Translations under genes and position numbers: made by a program
Notes under the pieces: model-generated
Told to the model about the DNA's origin: nothing
Database searches by the model: none
The model's input: only the letters and a program-made list of their open reading frames with translations
Assembly (NCBI GenBank): GCA_965229605.1
Contig: OZ245892.1
Coordinates: 2,232,001-2,296,000 of the forward strand
Length of the DNA stretch: 64,000 nt
Direction: 5' to 3'
From: G965229605 sp965229605
GTDB taxonomy: Bacteria; Pseudomonadota; Alphaproteobacteria; CBDDJK01
Part shown: positions 18,099 to 27,106 of the stretch, in pieces
Numbering within the stretch: the stretch's first letter is position 1
Layout of the letters: each line of letters starts with the position of its first letter

Positions 18099-18369
18099 GG
18101 GTCAGGACCCATAAGATTCATCCGTTCTGCGCGTGTCAAATTTTTGATAGATGGGCTTGAAAAGCGCGCAGCGACTAGCCATCGCTAATTGCAAGCGGTT
18201 TGAAAGCTCAGATGCAAAAATTTGCCGCGCCTTTACAAGGTTGGTCAATAAAGGCAAATCTACGGCTTCAAACAAGCTCACCGTAGCTATGACTATGCTT
18301 TCGCTCGTTTTCATAGTATCTTTACCTTTCTTGACCAACAGAATGGATCAATTTTATGGGTCCTGACCC
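18099..18369. mobile_element. MITE copy 1 (271 bp, TA-flanked, terminal inverted repeats)
   Basis: The element begins GGGTCAGGACCC and ends with its inverted complement, flanked by TA at 18097-18098 and 18370-18371. The first 31 bp of the two ends match at 28 positions. The second copy at 49099-49369 has the same length and differs at 8 positions (97% identity). TA duplication is typical of IS630/Tc1-mariner elements, so this is inferred to be a non-autonomous relative; no transposase of that family is in the window. Short frames on both strands have no recognised family and I do not count them as genes. The element lies between deoA and sdhE, and its left end touches the sdhE coding region. 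Confidence 0.85.
18111..18139 (-). promoter_or_regulatory. Outward-facing promoter in the left end of MITE copy 1, toward sdhE-mfd
   Basis: On the minus strand a perfect TTGACA (18139-18134) is followed after 17 nt by TCTTAT (18116-18111). The predicted start near 18104 is inside the terminal repeat, about 19 nt before the sdhE ATG at 18085. The identical arrangement occurs in MITE copy 2. Function is inferred from consensus and position. Confidence 0.5.
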
Positions 18370-18381
18370 TAGATTGTTTGT

Positions 18382-19734
18382 TCATAAATCAGGTCCCATT
18401 TGTTCAATCACGACCGGGGAGAAGCAAGGTTTTTCATCGGCGATCTGATAGCAGCTTTGCAAAGCCTTTGCCGCCTCTTTTGCCGCTTCCGGGCTGGCGG
18501 CATGGACACGGGCCAAAGGTCTCCCGGCCTCAACCGGACTGCCAATCGCTAAAAATTGATCAAACCCGACACGCGAATCCATAGAACCACGGGGGCTCCC
18601 ACTCTCAAGTCCGGTCACCGCCAAGCCTATAGCACGGGTGTCGATGGTTTTGACATAGCCTGTTTGCAAGGCTGGAATATCTTCAATGACCGGAGCCGGG
18701 AGCAGGTATTTCGAAGGCTTTTCAAGCAGGTCTGCTGGTCCACCCAAGGCCGCAACCATCTTTGCAAAATGTTCAGCTGCTTTTCCGCTTTCCAGCGCAT
18801 TTTCAAGCAAACGCCGCCCGGCCCGCAGACTATGGGCCAGACCAACGGTTTCCAACAAACAGGCCCCAAGTTCAAAGGTGACTTCCAGCAAACGATCTGC
18901 CTTATCTGGCGACAGGCGACCCGTTAGCACTTCAAGCGCATAGGCCATTTCAAGCCCGTTCCCGACCACCGGGGCCAAAGGCTGGTTCATATCGGTCACC
19001 AGAGCCCGGCTATCCAGCCCGACTCGTCTGGCGGTTTCAAGAAAGCCACGGGCCAGATGGCGTGCGCTGTCCGGCGACGCACTCAAGGCCCCGTTGCCGC
19101 ATTTGATATCAAAACACAGGGCATCCAGCCCGGCCACCAGCTTTTTAGACAGAACAGAAGCCACGATCAGCCCGTCCGCTTCCATGGTTCCAGTCTTTTC
19201 ACGAAGGGCAGAAAGTTTTTTATTGGCCGGGGCCAGCTGGTCACTCTGTCCAACAATGGCGCAGCCAGCGATCTTGATGGTTTCACGCAGCCGCGACAGG
19301 TCCGGGGTCAGCGAATAGCCGGGGATTGTTGCCATTTTATCCAGTGTGCCGCCGGTATAGCTTCGCCCGTGGCTTGCGATCATCGGGACAAGACAATGGC
19401 AGGCTGCCAGCAGCGGGGCCAGCAGCAAAGAGACCGCATCCCCGACTCCGCCAGATGAATATTTATCGACAACCGGCGTGCCGCGCTCAATACGCAAGTG
19501 CATCCAGTCCAGCGTTTCACCTGAATCTGCCATGGCAAGGGTCAGGGCGGCGACCTCTTCAGGGCTCAGTCCTTTTAACTGGACCGCCATAATAAAGGCA
19601 GAAATTTGTGCCTCGCTGATCTGTCCCGCGCACAGGCCGTCCATCAGAAAAGCCATTTCATCACGGCTAATCGGTGGGGTGCCGATTTTCTTGCGGTCTC
19701 GTAATTTTTGAATGATTTCAGAAGCGTGCATCAT
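18382..19734 (-). CDS. deoA: Thymidine/pyrimidine-nucleoside phosphorylase
   Basis: 450 aa. The N-terminal alpha domain is followed by the phosphate-binding signature KYSSGGVGDAVSL and by SHGRSYTGGTLDKMATIPG, then the alpha/beta domain with FDIKCGNGAL and a C-terminal domain. The enzyme splits thymidine or other pyrimidine nucleosides with phosphate, feeding deoxyribose-1-phosphate to central metabolism and bases to salvage; upp elsewhere in the window serves the same pathway. The family motif is usually KYSTGGVGD, and the Ser here is conservative. Its start overlaps the trmB stop by 17 bp, indicating an operon ppk-trmB-deoA. A second ATG directly follows the first and either could be used. 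Confidence 0.93.
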   Translation of the reverse strand: MMHASEIIQKLRDRKKIGTPPISRDEMAFLMDGLCAGQISEAQISAFIMAVQLKGLSPEEVAALTLAMADSGETLDWMHLRIERGTPVVDKYSSGGVGDAVSLLLAPLLAACHCLVPMIASHGRSYTGGTLDKMATIPGYSLTPDLSRLRETIKIAGCAIVGQSDQLAPANKKLSALREKTGTMEADGLIVASVLSKKLVAGLDALCFDIKCGNGALSASPDSARHLARGFLETARRVGLDSRALVTDMNQPLAPVVGNGLEMAYALEVLTGRLSPDKADRLLEVTFELGACLLETVGLAHSLRAGRRLLENALESGKAAEHFAKMVAALGGPADLLEKPSKYLLPAPVIEDIPALQTGYVKTIDTRAIGLAVTGLESGSPRGSMDSRVGFDQFLAIGSPVEAGRPLARVHAASPEAAKEAAKALQSCYQIADEKPCFSPVVIEQMGPDL

Positions 19735-20404
19735 ATTTTTTATACGTCAGATAACAGGGCTCACCGGCAAGCCTTTTTTGTGCATAGCGGGTTTCAGGCC
19801 AGCCAGCCGATCGCATGATCCAGTCCTCCGGCTCTTGGGCTTGCCAGATTAAATCCGGGGTCTTCTCCAGATAATGCAGCATATAGGATATATAGGGGGC
19901 ATGGTCACTTGCCAGCCATAATTCACCACCCGGGCATAGTTTCTGGCAAAAAAGCGGGATGGTTTCCGGCCCGACAATGCGCCGCTTCCAATGCCGCCGC
20001 TTGGGCCAGGGGTCTGGAAACAGGATCAGCAGGCGATGCAAAAAGCGATCAGGCAGATTTTCCAGCAATATCCGTGCATCTTCGGCATACAGGCGCAGGT
20101 TGGTCAATCCGGCAGCTGTGGCATCACGCGCCGTTTTGGCAATCCCGTTCAGATAGGGATCGCAACCAATGAAGAAATCATCTGGATGGGACCGGGCCAG
20201 AGTCAACAGACTTTCGCCAGAGCCACAACCAATTTCAAGCCAGACCCTGGATGAAGGGGCTGTTTTTTCACGCTTCCCGGCCCATTCCGCGATCTCCTTT
20301 TCGCCAGAAAAAAGCGGGGAACTGTCCAGAAATGACCTGAGATTTGGGCTTAATCCAGGCCCTTTTCGCCGCCCGTAATAACGCGGCTCCTCACGCAACG
20401 ACAT
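19718..20404 (-). CDS. trmB: tRNA (guanine-N7-)-methyltransferase TrmB
   Basis: 228 aa. It is a class I SAM-dependent methyltransferase: the SAM site is LEIGCGSGESLLTLAR (residues about 57-72), with an acidic YAEDAR at the second SAM edge. The hallmark TrmB motif FPDPWPKRRHWKRR follows near 130. The enzyme forms m7G46 in the tRNA variable loop. It lies 11 bp after ppk and overlaps deoA, so it is probably cotranscribed with both. Confidence 0.97.
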   Translation of the reverse strand: MSLREEPRYYGRRKGPGLSPNLRSFLDSSPLFSGEKEIAEWAGKREKTAPSSRVWLEIGCGSGESLLTLARSHPDDFFIGCDPYLNGIAKTARDATAAGLTNLRLYAEDARILLENLPDRFLHRLLILFPDPWPKRRHWKRRIVGPETIPLFCQKLCPGGELWLASDHAPYISYMLHYLEKTPDLIWQAQEPEDWIMRSAGWPETRYAQKRLAGEPCYLTYKKYDARF

Positions 20405-20415
20405 CTCTTGTTCTT

Positions 20416-22647
20416 TTATGCCGTTTTTAAGACCCCCGGCTTGCGCCGGGCTTTTGGTTTTTTGCGCAGGGCTTTGCCTCGCCCTGAAAGCGAAGGGTTG
20501 GTCATGAAGAAATGCTGTGCATTGGGACAGCCGGAAGTTGCGGGCTGCCGGTGATAGGTGCCATCAGGCGCAAGCAGCCAGCTTTGAGCTTCATCCTTGA
20601 GATTGACGGACATGATCTGTTCCAGCAGTTGCTGTTTGACGGTTGCATTTTGAATAGGGACCAGAGATTCAATTCGCCGGTTGAGGTTGCGGGACATCAA
20701 ATCGGCTGAACTGATATAGACCTGCGCTTTGGCAGAGGGCAAGGGATTACCGGCCCCGAAGCAATAAATGCGGGAATGTTCAAGAAAGCGGCCAACGATT
20801 GATTTCACGCGAATCCTCTCGGACAGGCCGGGCACGCCGGGGCGCAGGCAGCAAATTCCGCGCACGACAATATCGATATTCACCCCGGCCTGGCTGGCGC
20901 GATACAAGGCATCAGTCATCTCGCTATCGACCAGATTATTGAGTTTGATCCAGATGGTGGCGGGTTTACCAGCACGCGCAAAAGCCATTTCGGCCTCGAT
21001 AGCGCGTAAGAGCGTCTCCCGCAGATTGAGCGGAGCCAGGGCGAGAGCTTGCAGTTTCGCAGGCCTTGCATAGCCGGTGAGGTAATTGAACGCATGGGCA
21101 ACATCCCGGCCCAGAGCCGGATTACAGGTAAAATAGCTAAGATCGGTATAGATTTTTGCGGTGATTGGATGATAGTTTCCGGTTCCCAGATGCAGGTAAG
21201 AGCGCAGGGTTTTTCCTTCGCGCCGCACGACCAGTGAGAGTTTGGCATGAGTCTTCAAGTCAACAAATCCATAGACCACCTGCACGCCTGCCCGTTCAAG
21301 GTCACGGGCCCAGCGGATATTGGCGGCTTCATCAAAGCGGGCCTTGAGTTCAACCAGGGCGGTGACTGATTTGCCAGCTTCGGCAGCTTCGATCAGGGCG
21401 GCAATAATCGGCGAGTCTTGTGAGGTCCGGTAAAGGGTCTGTTTAATTGCCAGGACTTGCGGGTCAGCCGCAGCCTGTTGCAGGAAATGGACAACAACAT
21501 CAAAGCTTTCATAGGGATGATGCACGACAATATCCTTGGCCCGGATAGCCGCGAAACAATCGCCGCGATAATCGCGGATGCGTTCGGGATAGCGCGGGGT
21601 GAAGGCTGAAAATAATAATTCGCGCCGGTCATCAACAATGGCTTGCGATAAATCAGCCATCCCCAAAAGACCAGGGGTTGCAAAGACATCGGTTGAATGG
21701 GCCCCAAGCTCGCTGATAACAAAATCACGCAATTCAGCCGGGGTTGAGTCTTGATATTTCAGGCGAATAACATGGCCCCTGCGGCGGCGGCGCAGCATGG
21801 TTTCAAAGGTGCGGACCAGATCTTCAGCCTCTTCATCAATTTCCATTTCGCTATCACGGATAATTCGGAACATGCCGGACCCGTGGACCTCAAACCCGGG
21901 AAATAATTTGGGCAGAAACAGTAAAATAGCGGCTTCCAGCGCCAAAAATCGTCTGGAGGACCCAGATGCTTGATCCGGCTGATGATCGGGAAGGCGAATA
22001 AAGCGCGGGACATTGGCAGGCAGCGAAATCAGCCCGTACATCGTGCGATCAGCCTTGGTATCTACCAGATTGAGCGCGATAAACATCCCGAAATTGGGAA
22101 TAAACGGGAAAGGATGCGCGGTATCAACCGCCAGCGGGGTCAGGGTCGGAAAAATTTGATCCATAAACCAGCTTTGCAGCCAATCGTGGTCACTGGCACT
22201 GATATCATCAATCTGTTTCTGGTCAAAAATCTGATAATCAACCTTGGCCAAATCTGCACAGAGCTGATTATAAACCCGGGCCTGATCCTCCATAAGCCGG
22301 GCGGCGGTGCTTGAAATCGCTTTAAGCTGTTCTGCCGGGGTCAGGCCATCAATACTGGCCTCATGGACATCGGCATCAATCTGGCCTTTGATTCCGGCCA
22401 CCCGCACCATAAAAAATTCATCAAGATTGCTGGATGAAATCGATAAAAATCGCAACCGCTCCAGCAAAGGATGCTGGCTGTTTTCCGCCTCCTCCAGCAC
22501 CCGGCGGTTAAAGGCCAGCCAGGATAATTCACGATTGATAAATCGGTCCGTCCCCAACGCGGCGATTTTATCTTCTACATCTTTATCTTCTGCATCACGG
22601 GGCAAAAGGGCTTCACCCGGCGCCCGGACCTGTTCTTGCGCTTCCAT
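20416..22647 (-). CDS. ppk: Polyphosphate kinase 1
   Basis: 743 aa. The N domain has INRELSWLAFNRRVLEEA and SISSSNLDEFFMVRVAG. The catalytic domains include HHPYESFDVVVHFLQQAA, KQTLYRT, and DLKTHAKLSLVVRREG, whose His (residue 467) is the predicted phosphorylated residue. The tail is basic (RGKALRKKPKARRKPG). The enzyme polymerises the gamma-phosphate of ATP into inorganic polyphosphate. CAGGAAGG directly before the ATG is a strong ribosome-binding site. Downstream trmB and deoA follow closely; hppA, which acts on pyrophosphate, is two genes upstream. Confidence 0.98.
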   Translation of the reverse strand: MEAQEQVRAPGEALLPRDAEDKDVEDKIAALGTDRFINRELSWLAFNRRVLEEAENSQHPLLERLRFLSISSSNLDEFFMVRVAGIKGQIDADVHEASIDGLTPAEQLKAISSTAARLMEDQARVYNQLCADLAKVDYQIFDQKQIDDISASDHDWLQSWFMDQIFPTLTPLAVDTAHPFPFIPNFGMFIALNLVDTKADRTMYGLISLPANVPRFIRLPDHQPDQASGSSRRFLALEAAILLFLPKLFPGFEVHGSGMFRIIRDSEMEIDEEAEDLVRTFETMLRRRRRGHVIRLKYQDSTPAELRDFVISELGAHSTDVFATPGLLGMADLSQAIVDDRRELLFSAFTPRYPERIRDYRGDCFAAIRAKDIVVHHPYESFDVVVHFLQQAAADPQVLAIKQTLYRTSQDSPIIAALIEAAEAGKSVTALVELKARFDEAANIRWARDLERAGVQVVYGFVDLKTHAKLSLVVRREGKTLRSYLHLGTGNYHPITAKIYTDLSYFTCNPALGRDVAHAFNYLTGYARPAKLQALALAPLNLRETLLRAIEAEMAFARAGKPATIWIKLNNLVDSEMTDALYRASQAGVNIDIVVRGICCLRPGVPGLSERIRVKSIVGRFLEHSRIYCFGAGNPLPSAKAQVYISSADLMSRNLNRRIESLVPIQNATVKQQLLEQIMSVNLKDEAQSWLLAPDGTYHRQPATSGCPNAQHFFMTNPSLSGRGKALRKKPKARRKPGVLKTA

Positions 22648-22694
22648 CCTTCCTGATTATCGAAATATAGACTGCACGTCCAGTATTTAAGGGT

Positions 22695-23552
22695 CTAATC
22701 CGGTCTTGACTGTGAAAGTTCATAACAGCCAATCGCCGCAGCAGTCGCGACATTCAAGGCACCGATGGATTGATGACCTGAAGCACGCGTGCCGGGAAGG
22801 TCAATCCGTGCCGACAGGTCGCAGGTTTCATGGGTCAAGCGGCGCAATCCCTCGCCCTCTCCACCAAGCACCAGGGCCCGCCACGGATGATAGTTCGTGC
22901 GGTGCAAGGGCTCAGTGCCATCTTGCGACAGGGCAATCGACCAGACCCCGTGGCCTTTCAGGGTTTGAATAAAGCGGGTGAGGTTGACGCAGCGGACGTA
23001 GGGGACCATATCCAGCGCCCCGGATGCGGCTTTGGCAAGCACCGCACTTTCTGGTGGTGCATGACGGGTGGGGGCGATCACCGCTGCCACACCAAAAGCG
23101 GCGGCTGTGCGTAAAATTGCCCCGCAGTTTCTGGGATCGGTGACATGATCCAGCAAAAGCAGCATGCCGGATTCAGAGGCCGCAACCAGCTGGCCCATCA
23201 TCTGTTCGGCTGGCGGATAGGACAGCGGTTTGACCCGGGCAGCAACGCCTTGATGGACGGCTTTATCGTCGCTGCGGTGGGTGCGGATTAACCGGTCAAG
23301 GTCAGGGCGTTCAATCAGGCTATGATTTATCTCTTCGCTTTTTTGCAAGAAACGTTGCAACAGGCCCGGCGCATGGGCTTCCAGCCGTTTTTGCCCTTCA
23401 AGCGTGGTCTGGATATCAAGAATACGCCGCGCCGGGTTTTCTAAAGCGGCAGCAAGCGCATGGAGTCCATAAAGCCAATAGGCCCCGTTGGATTGGGCAG
23501 GGCGTTTCGGGGATTTATCGTTATTTGCTTTGCCCGAACGGGTCCGGACCAT
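22695..23552 (-). CDS. rlmB: SpoU-family rRNA 2'-O-methyltransferase, RlmB-like
   Basis: 285 aa. Residues about 25-110 form the N-terminal substrate-binding domain beginning GAYWLYGLHALAAALENP. The C-terminal trefoil-knot methyltransferase domain shows LLLLDHVTDPRNCGAILRTA, LVLGGEGEGLR and SIGALNVATAAAI. RlmB methylates G2251 in the 23S rRNA peptidyl-transferase loop; TrmH/RlmB relatives are hard to separate without a tree, so the exact nucleotide is inferred. The start ATG is immediately followed by a 10-bp palindrome that is repeated 34 bp upstream (separate entry). The gene follows hppA after 52 bp on the same strand. Confidence 0.9.
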   Translation of the reverse strand: MVRTRSGKANNDKSPKRPAQSNGAYWLYGLHALAAALENPARRILDIQTTLEGQKRLEAHAPGLLQRFLQKSEEINHSLIERPDLDRLIRTHRSDDKAVHQGVAARVKPLSYPPAEQMMGQLVAASESGMLLLLDHVTDPRNCGAILRTAAAFGVAAVIAPTRHAPPESAVLAKAASGALDMVPYVRCVNLTRFIQTLKGHGVWSIALSQDGTEPLHRTNYHPWRALVLGGEGEGLRRLTHETCDLSARIDLPGTRASGHQSIGALNVATAAAIGCYELSQSRPD

Positions 23553-23584
23553 TCTGTCTTTTACAAAGCCAGAGGGTCCGGACC
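23540..23584 (-). promoter_or_regulatory. Paired GGTCCGGACC palindromes around the rlmB start codon
   Basis: GGGTCCGGACC occurs at 23540-23550 and again at 23574-23584. Each copy is self-complementary over 10 bases, and the two copies can pair with each other across the rlmB ATG (23552-23550). On the transcript the stem would include codons 2-5 of rlmB. No T-run follows, so it is not a simple terminator. A role in limiting rlmB translation is inference. Confidence 0.45.
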
Positions 23585-23604
23585 TTTTAGGTTTGAAGGC
23601 CGGT

Positions 23605-25701
23605 TTAATGGGCCAATCCAGCCAGAAGCAGCAAGGCGACGATATTGGCGATCTTGATCATCGGGTTGACCGCCGGTCCGGCAGTATCCTTGTAGGGATC
23701 GCCGACTGTATCGCCGGTGACGGCTGCTTTATGGGCTTCAGAGCCTTTGCCGCCGTGGTTTCCGTCTTCGATATATTTCTTGGCATTGTCCCAGGCCCCG
23801 CCTCCGGCGGTCATGGAAATAGCCACAAATAGCCCGGTGACGATCACGCCAAGCAGCATGGCCCCGACCGCCGCGAAGGCTGCGCCTTGCCCGGCAACGG
23901 TATCGACGATGAAATAGAGCACCAGCGGGCTGAGCACCGGCAGCATCGAGGGAATAATCATTTCCTTGATGGCCCGTTTGGTCAGCATATCGACGCAGCG
24001 GCCATATTCGGGCTTGGTTGTGCCTTCCATGATGCCGCTGATTTCCTTGAACTGGCGGCGGACTTCAACGACAACGGCGGCTCCGGCCCGTCCGACAGCG
24101 GTCATGCCCATTGCGCCAAACAGATAGGGCAGCATACCGCCGACGAACAGCCCGATGACGACATAGGGGTTGGCCAGCGAGAAATCAACCTCGACCGAAG
24201 AGAAGAAACGGTCAAGATCGGCGGTATAGGCCGCAAACAGCACCAGTGCGCCCAGTCCGGCAGAGCCGATGGCATAGCCTTTGGTGACGGCTTTGGTGGT
24301 ATTGCCGACAGCATCGAGTGCATCGGTTGTTTTGCGAACATCGTCGGGCAGGTTGGCCATTTCGGCGATGCCCCCGGCATTATCGGTGACCGGGCCATAG
24401 GCATCAAGGGCGACGACCATCCCGGCCAGGGCGAGCATGGCGGTGACGGCAACAGCGATTCCGATTAGCCCGGCCAGATGGAAGGCCACGCCGATAGCGA
24501 TGCAGATCAGCAGGGCGGGGATAGCGGTGGCTTCCATAGAGACCGCGAGGCCCTGAATGACATTGGTTGCATGACCGGTTTCAGAGGCTTCGGCGACTGA
24601 TTTAACCGGGCGATAGCCGGTTCCGGTATAATATTCGGTGACCCAGACGATAAGGGCGGTCAGCACCAGGCCTAGCACGGCACAGAAGAACAGGGACATG
24701 CCGGTAAAGCTTTGTCCGCTGTCACCGATGCTGATGACGGTATCCATGCCGAGCACATGATCGGTGACGAACCAGAAGAGGATGGCCGAGATAATGGCGG
24801 ATCCAAAGAAGCCTTTATAAAGGGCCCCCATGATATTTTGCGATCCGCCAAGACGTACCAGATAGGTTGAAACGATAGAGGCCAACAGGCAGACCCCGCC
24901 AATCGCCAGCGGATAGAGCAGGAATTGATCCAGCGAGATCCCGCCGACCCCATAGATCATGGCCAGCACCATGGAGGCCCCCATGGTTACGACATAGGTT
25001 TCAAACAGATCGGCAGCCATCCCGGCGCAGTCGCCGACATTATCGCCGACGTTGTCCGCAATGACACCCGGGTTGCGCGGGTCATCTTCGGGAATACCGG
25101 CTTCGACCTTACCGACCAGATCGGCCCCGACATCGGCGCCTTTGGTGAAAATGCCGCCGCCAAGCCGGGCAAAGATTGAAATCAGGGAGGCCCCGAAAGC
25201 AAGGCCGATCAGGCCGTTGATGACGTCTTTGTTCTGTCCGGGGGCCAGCGTATAGGCACTGCCCAGCCAGCCATAGTACCCGCCAATCGCCAGCAAGGCC
25301 AATCCGGCCACCAGCATCCCGGTGACAGCCCCGGCTTTAAAGGATACATCCAAACCTTCAGCCAATCCTTGCGTGGCAGCCTGTGCGGTGCGCACATTGG
25401 CCCGCACGGAGATATTCATGCCGATATAGCCTGCGGCACCGGAAAGGACCGATCCGATAACAAAGCCGACCGCGCTGGTCGTGCCCAGGGTTGCAAAAAG
25501 AATAATGGCCACAACAATCCCGACCGCGCCGATGGTCATATATTGGCGGTTAAGATAGGCCGCAGCCCCTTCCTGAATAGCCGCCGCAATTTCTTTCATC
25601 TGATCGGTGCCAGCATCGCGCTTGACGATGGAGATGGCGGTCCATGCGCCATAGAGGACGGCAATCAGGCCGCAAATCAAAACAAATCCCAATATGCTCA
25701 T
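23605..25701 (-). CDS. hppA: Membrane-bound proton-translocating pyrophosphatase, K+-independent type
   Basis: 698 aa, strongly hydrophobic with about 16 membrane segments expected. The catalytic loop reads DVGADLVGKVEAGIPEDDP followed by NVGDNVGDCAGMAADLFETY, the Mg-PPi binding acidic motifs. Near residue 470 the motif is GNTTKA; Lys at this place marks the K+-independent class, where K+-dependent enzymes have Ala. The enzyme couples cytoplasmic PPi hydrolysis to H+ export, conserving energy. It is the first gene of the minus-strand run continuing into rlmB, with an AT-rich upstream region shared with the divergent MFS gene. Confidence 0.97.
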   Translation of the reverse strand: MSILGFVLICGLIAVLYGAWTAISIVKRDAGTDQMKEIAAAIQEGAAAYLNRQYMTIGAVGIVVAIILFATLGTTSAVGFVIGSVLSGAAGYIGMNISVRANVRTAQAATQGLAEGLDVSFKAGAVTGMLVAGLALLAIGGYYGWLGSAYTLAPGQNKDVINGLIGLAFGASLISIFARLGGGIFTKGADVGADLVGKVEAGIPEDDPRNPGVIADNVGDNVGDCAGMAADLFETYVVTMGASMVLAMIYGVGGISLDQFLLYPLAIGGVCLLASIVSTYLVRLGGSQNIMGALYKGFFGSAIISAILFWFVTDHVLGMDTVISIGDSGQSFTGMSLFFCAVLGLVLTALIVWVTEYYTGTGYRPVKSVAEASETGHATNVIQGLAVSMEATAIPALLICIAIGVAFHLAGLIGIAVAVTAMLALAGMVVALDAYGPVTDNAGGIAEMANLPDDVRKTTDALDAVGNTTKAVTKGYAIGSAGLGALVLFAAYTADLDRFFSSVEVDFSLANPYVVIGLFVGGMLPYLFGAMGMTAVGRAGAAVVVEVRRQFKEISGIMEGTTKPEYGRCVDMLTKRAIKEMIIPSMLPVLSPLVLYFIVDTVAGQGAAFAAVGAMLLGVIVTGLFVAISMTAGGGAWDNAKKYIEDGNHGGKGSEAHKAAVTGDTVGDPYKDTAGPAVNPMIKIANIVALLLLAGLAH

Positions 25702-25843
25702 TTTTCTATCCTTATATCTATATTGAACAGGTATTCATATTGAATGATCGGGCGTTTCATACCCTAACCGGTTGCAAGCGGCAAGAAAGAGTTTATTAGA
25801 TCATTAAAATTGGCGAAAATTCTGAAATTATATGTGTTGAAAC

Positions 25844-27106
25844 ATGACGATTGAAAAACGTAACGTCTTTATTCTGTGTCTGTGCCTTGCGATCAGCATG
25901 AGCGGGGCCAGCCTGCTGGTTGCCATTTCTGCGCTGGCGGCGGCTTCTATTGCGCGGGCCGATGTTGTCTATAGTCTGCCGCTGATCGGCGAGTTCCTGC
26001 CGGAAATCCGCCAGAGTTCCCTGACAACCATTGCCATCAGCTTGCAGTTTCTGGGGTCAATGGTGGCAGCCCAGCCTTCCGCACTGGCAGCCAGACGCTT
26101 TGGCCGCCGCCCCACCTTTATTGTCGGGCAGCTGATCGGAATCAGTGGCGCGCTGGTCTGTGCGGCGGCGTTGTTTCTGCCCTCCTTCCTGCTGCTGGCT
26201 TGTGGCGGGTTTCTGATCGGCACCGCCAATGCCTTCTGGATGCAATATCGATTCGCAGCCGCCGATACTGCCAGCCCGGCCTTTCGCGATACGGCGATCT
26301 CGCTGGTCATGGCCGGACCGGTGCTGGCAGCTTTTGTCGGACCCACGCTTGCCAGAGAATCCCTCTCTTTAAGCCCGGACACCCCGTTTCTTGGCAGCTA
26401 TTTTGTGCTGGCCGGGCTGGGCGTGCTGGCAATTCTTTTCCTTTTGCCGCTTAACATTCCCAAGCCAGAAAAGATAATTCCAGAAAAACAGGCAACCCGC
26501 ACAGAAGAACGACCGCTTTTTGATATCCTGCAAAGCTGGCCAATCATCACCGCCATGGTTGTGGCGGCGGTGGGCTATGCCGTTATGTCGCTGGTCATGT
26601 CGGTCACGCCGCTTAGCATGAAATTTCATGGCTTTTCATTCAGCGACAGTGCCTTTGTCATTCAATTCCATGTGCTGGCCATGTTTGCCCCAAGTTTTAT
26701 CACCGGCTGGCTGATCAAAAAATGCTCTGCCCCGGTAATCATGCTGGCCGGGATTGCCCTGGAATTTGCTGCCGTGATGGTCAATCTGTCCGGCCTTGGC
26801 TTTCAGCATTTTCTGGCCGGGCTGATCCTGCTCGGTTTTGGCTGGAATTTCAGCTTTATTGGCGCAACGTCGCTATTGACGCAATCTCACGCCCCGGCCG
26901 ACAAGGAACGGGTGCAGGGGTTCAATGATATGGTGCTGTTCTTGCTGGTGGCGATTGCCAGCTTGACAGCCGGAATCCTGGAGCAGAACTTTGGCTGGGC
27001 AACGGTTAATCTGACGGCACTTCCGGCCCTGGCGATTGCCGCCCTTTTGATTATGCTGCTGATCGGGAAGAATTGGTCACAGCGACCCGCTACACAACCG
27101 GCCTGA
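25844..27106 (+). CDS. MFS transporter, substrate unknown
   Basis: 420 aa with about 12 hydrophobic segments. The loop between segments 2 and 3 has the MFS-type AARRFGRRPTFIVGQ motif. A charged central loop near 210 (KPEKIIPEKQATRTEERP) separates the two six-helix halves. No substrate-specific signature is recognised; it resembles uncharacterised multidrug or metabolite MFS proteins. It is divergent from hppA and ends base-to-base against the convergent hydrolase gene (TGA at 27104-27106, complementary stop at 27107-27109). Confidence 0.85.
   Translation: MTIEKRNVFILCLCLAISMSGASLLVAISALAAASIARADVVYSLPLIGEFLPEIRQSSLTTIAISLQFLGSMVAAQPSALAARRFGRRPTFIVGQLIGISGALVCAAALFLPSFLLLACGGFLIGTANAFWMQYRFAAADTASPAFRDTAISLVMAGPVLAAFVGPTLARESLSLSPDTPFLGSYFVLAGLGVLAILFLLPLNIPKPEKIIPEKQATRTEERPLFDILQSWPIITAMVVAAVGYAVMSLVMSVTPLSMKFHGFSFSDSAFVIQFHVLAMFAPSFITGWLIKKCSAPVIMLAGIALEFAAVMVNLSGLGFQHFLAGLILLGFGWNFSFIGATSLLTQSHAPADKERVQGFNDMVLFLLVAIASLTAGILEQNFGWATVNLTALPALAIAALLIMLLIGKNWSQRPATQPA

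Noticed and set aside
18102..18366. Open frames of 71 and 78 residues on both strands inside the MITEs
   Set aside because: Both copies keep them, but at 97% identity that is not evidence of selection. There is no family resemblance and no ribosome-binding site.
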